Source: Pseudobdellovibrio sp. (GTDB lineage: Bacteria > Bdellovibrionota > Bdellovibrionia > Bdellovibrionales > Bdellovibrionaceae). From it: a stretch of 6,686 nt of DNA. Under the pieces are notes generated by a model. That model did not search any database. It was not told the DNA's origin and saw only the letters and a program-made list of their open reading frames with translations. The DNA is taken from the NCBI GenBank assembly GCA_025449725.1, contig JANWIU010000054.1:1-6686 (forward strand), read 5' to 3'. Below, piece after piece: positions 5,945 through 6,686 of the stretch (position 1 is the stretch's first letter; each line of letters begins with the position of its first letter). The translations under genes and the position numbers were made by a program.

Positions 5945-6686
5945 ATATATGGCCCACTGAACTGCAGCCAGTGCCTGCACCCAGTCTCCTTCGAAGTCTT
6001 TGCTTTGCCAGAAAACGGAATTTGCTTCGAACAAAGCTGAAAAACCGTTTCCGCCGCCTTCAGTAGAAACATATATTTTGTACCCGATACCGACGCTTGC
6101 ATTCGAACCGTAAACTCCGAAGATCGCATCGTCATTTACCTTGGATTTAAACTGCGCAAACGGATAAAAGGTATTAGAGGCCCTTTCGTCGTAAGAAAGA
6201 TAAAAAGGTTTTAATAACTGCATTCGGAAAAAAGTGTCTGCAGAGTTATCTGAAAACTTTGGAATATAGAATGTTTCAAGGTAATTGTTCATATCGAACT
6301 GTGAAAATTCCAGATACTGATTATAGATAAATCCGTAACTGTGTTGAATATATTTAGTATCTGCCAGTCGGTTTTCAACTTTTTCCTGAATGTAACGGAA
6401 GCGCAAAACATCCATTAAAAAGTAATCGAAACCTCCGCCTATTGCTGTGCGGTAATCGGTGACGTGAGAATCCATATTCGGAAACACATAATAGTAATTT
6501 GTTGTTAACGAACGAAGAAACGGCCGAAGTGGCCCATCATTATAACTAAAAAATAGAGAAGCACTGAGATCGTCCTGATATCCCTTGAACGGCAGCAAAT
6601 TATTATGTGACGCAAAAACATCTGCGTCAAAGCCAAGGCCCTGCTTTCCACTTCCATAGCCGGCGTAAACACACTGAGCCAGCCCG
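5942..6686 (-). CDS. C-terminal part of a probable outer-membrane NfrA-like protein (runs off the right edge)
   Basis: The frame is open from base 6685 to a TGA at 5944-5942 (247 residues), so the N-terminus is outside the window. A TTG at 6598 is in frame but internal, because coding continues upstream of it (residues such as CVYAGYGSGKQGLGFDAD). The sequence is rich in Tyr, Phe and Asn with alternating polar/hydrophobic stretches (for example FLMDVLRFRYIQ, FFRMQLLKPFYLSY, ASVGIGYKIYVS, FSALFEANSVFWQ) and ends in a terminal aromatic residue (WAIY). This is typical of beta-strands of an outer-membrane beta-barrel. The gene lies 10 bases upstream of the NfrB-like glycosyltransferase, where nfrA precedes nfrB in E. 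coli. NfrA is an outer-membrane protein with a periplasmic repeat region, and its C-terminal domain would correspond to this part. The assignment rests on position and barrel character rather than a diagnostic motif; another outer-membrane exporter or YaiO-like barrel is possible. Confidence 0.6.
   Translation of the reverse strand, partial: GLAQCVYAGYGSGKQGLGFDADVFASHNNLLPFKGYQDDLSASLFFSYNDGPLRPFLRSLTTNYYYVFPNMDSHVTDYRTAIGGGFDYFLMDVLRFRYIQEKVENRLADTKYIQHSYGFIYNQYLEFSQFDMNNYLETFYIPKFSDNSADTFFRMQLLKPFYLSYDERASNTFYPFAQFKSKVNDDAIFGVYGSNASVGIGYKIYVSTEGGGNGFSALFEANSVFWQSKDFEGDWVQALAAVQWAIY

Noticed and set aside
6596..6598. TTG as the start of the barrel-like gene
   Set aside because: The frame continues upstream without a stop to the window edge with the same barrel-like composition, so TTG is an internal leucine codon and the gene is partial.
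189..6686. A defence system, mobile element or CRISPR array
   Set aside because: No transposase, integrase, nuclease or repeat-spacer pattern was found on either strand, and the genes are coherent metabolic, membrane and glycan functions.

Overview
The window reads as ordinary bacterial chromosome from a Gram-negative (didermic) organism of moderate GC content. The supports are a protein that looks like an outer-membrane beta-barrel, a Sec signal peptide on a hydrolase, and short intergenic gaps with clear Shine-Dalgarno sites. The gene families are proteobacterial in character. A Bdellovibrionota-type genome would fit, but that is only an impression. I see no rRNA, tRNA, insertion sequence, phage gene or CRISPR array.

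Layout, left to right. (1) At the left edge, on the minus strand, is the first 37 codons of an unrecognised gene with a highly charged N-terminus (1-111). (2) A minus-strand pair follows: a major-facilitator transporter (1134-2366) and, abutting its stop codon, a secreted PHB-depolymerase/feruloyl-esterase-type serine hydrolase (189-1133). An 8-bp inverted repeat holds the transporter's ribosome-binding site. (3) Two small membrane proteins of families linked to stress or stationary phase are divergently transcribed: a GlsB/YeaQ-type protein (minus, 2432-2692) and an ElaB/YqjD-type DUF883 protein (plus, 2877-3146). They share a 184-bp control region. (4) A bidirectional rho-independent terminator (3178-3199) separates the plus-strand gene from (5) a minus-strand operon running in from the right edge. 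That operon holds the C-terminal part of a probable outer-membrane NfrA-like protein (5942-6685), an NfrB-like inner-membrane family 2 glycosyltransferase (4462-5931) and a non-hydrolysing UDP-GlcNAc 2-epimerase, WecB (3235-4446).

The operon on the right is the most interesting part. In E. coli, NfrA, NfrB and WecB (historically also NfrC) are all needed for adsorption of phage N4, and they act together to make and expose a ManNAc-type surface glycan. There wecB sits in a different locus. Here all three functions appear to be packed into one tightly spaced transcription unit: the epimerase would make UDP-ManNAc, the glycosyltransferase would polymerise or export it, and the outer-membrane protein would release it. 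The glycosyltransferase ends before the C-terminal cyclic-di-GMP-binding MshEN domain found in E. coli NfrB, so control of any such glycan probably differs. The transporter/esterase pair suggests a hydrolyse-and-import module for an ester-linked compound whose identity cannot be read from the sequence.
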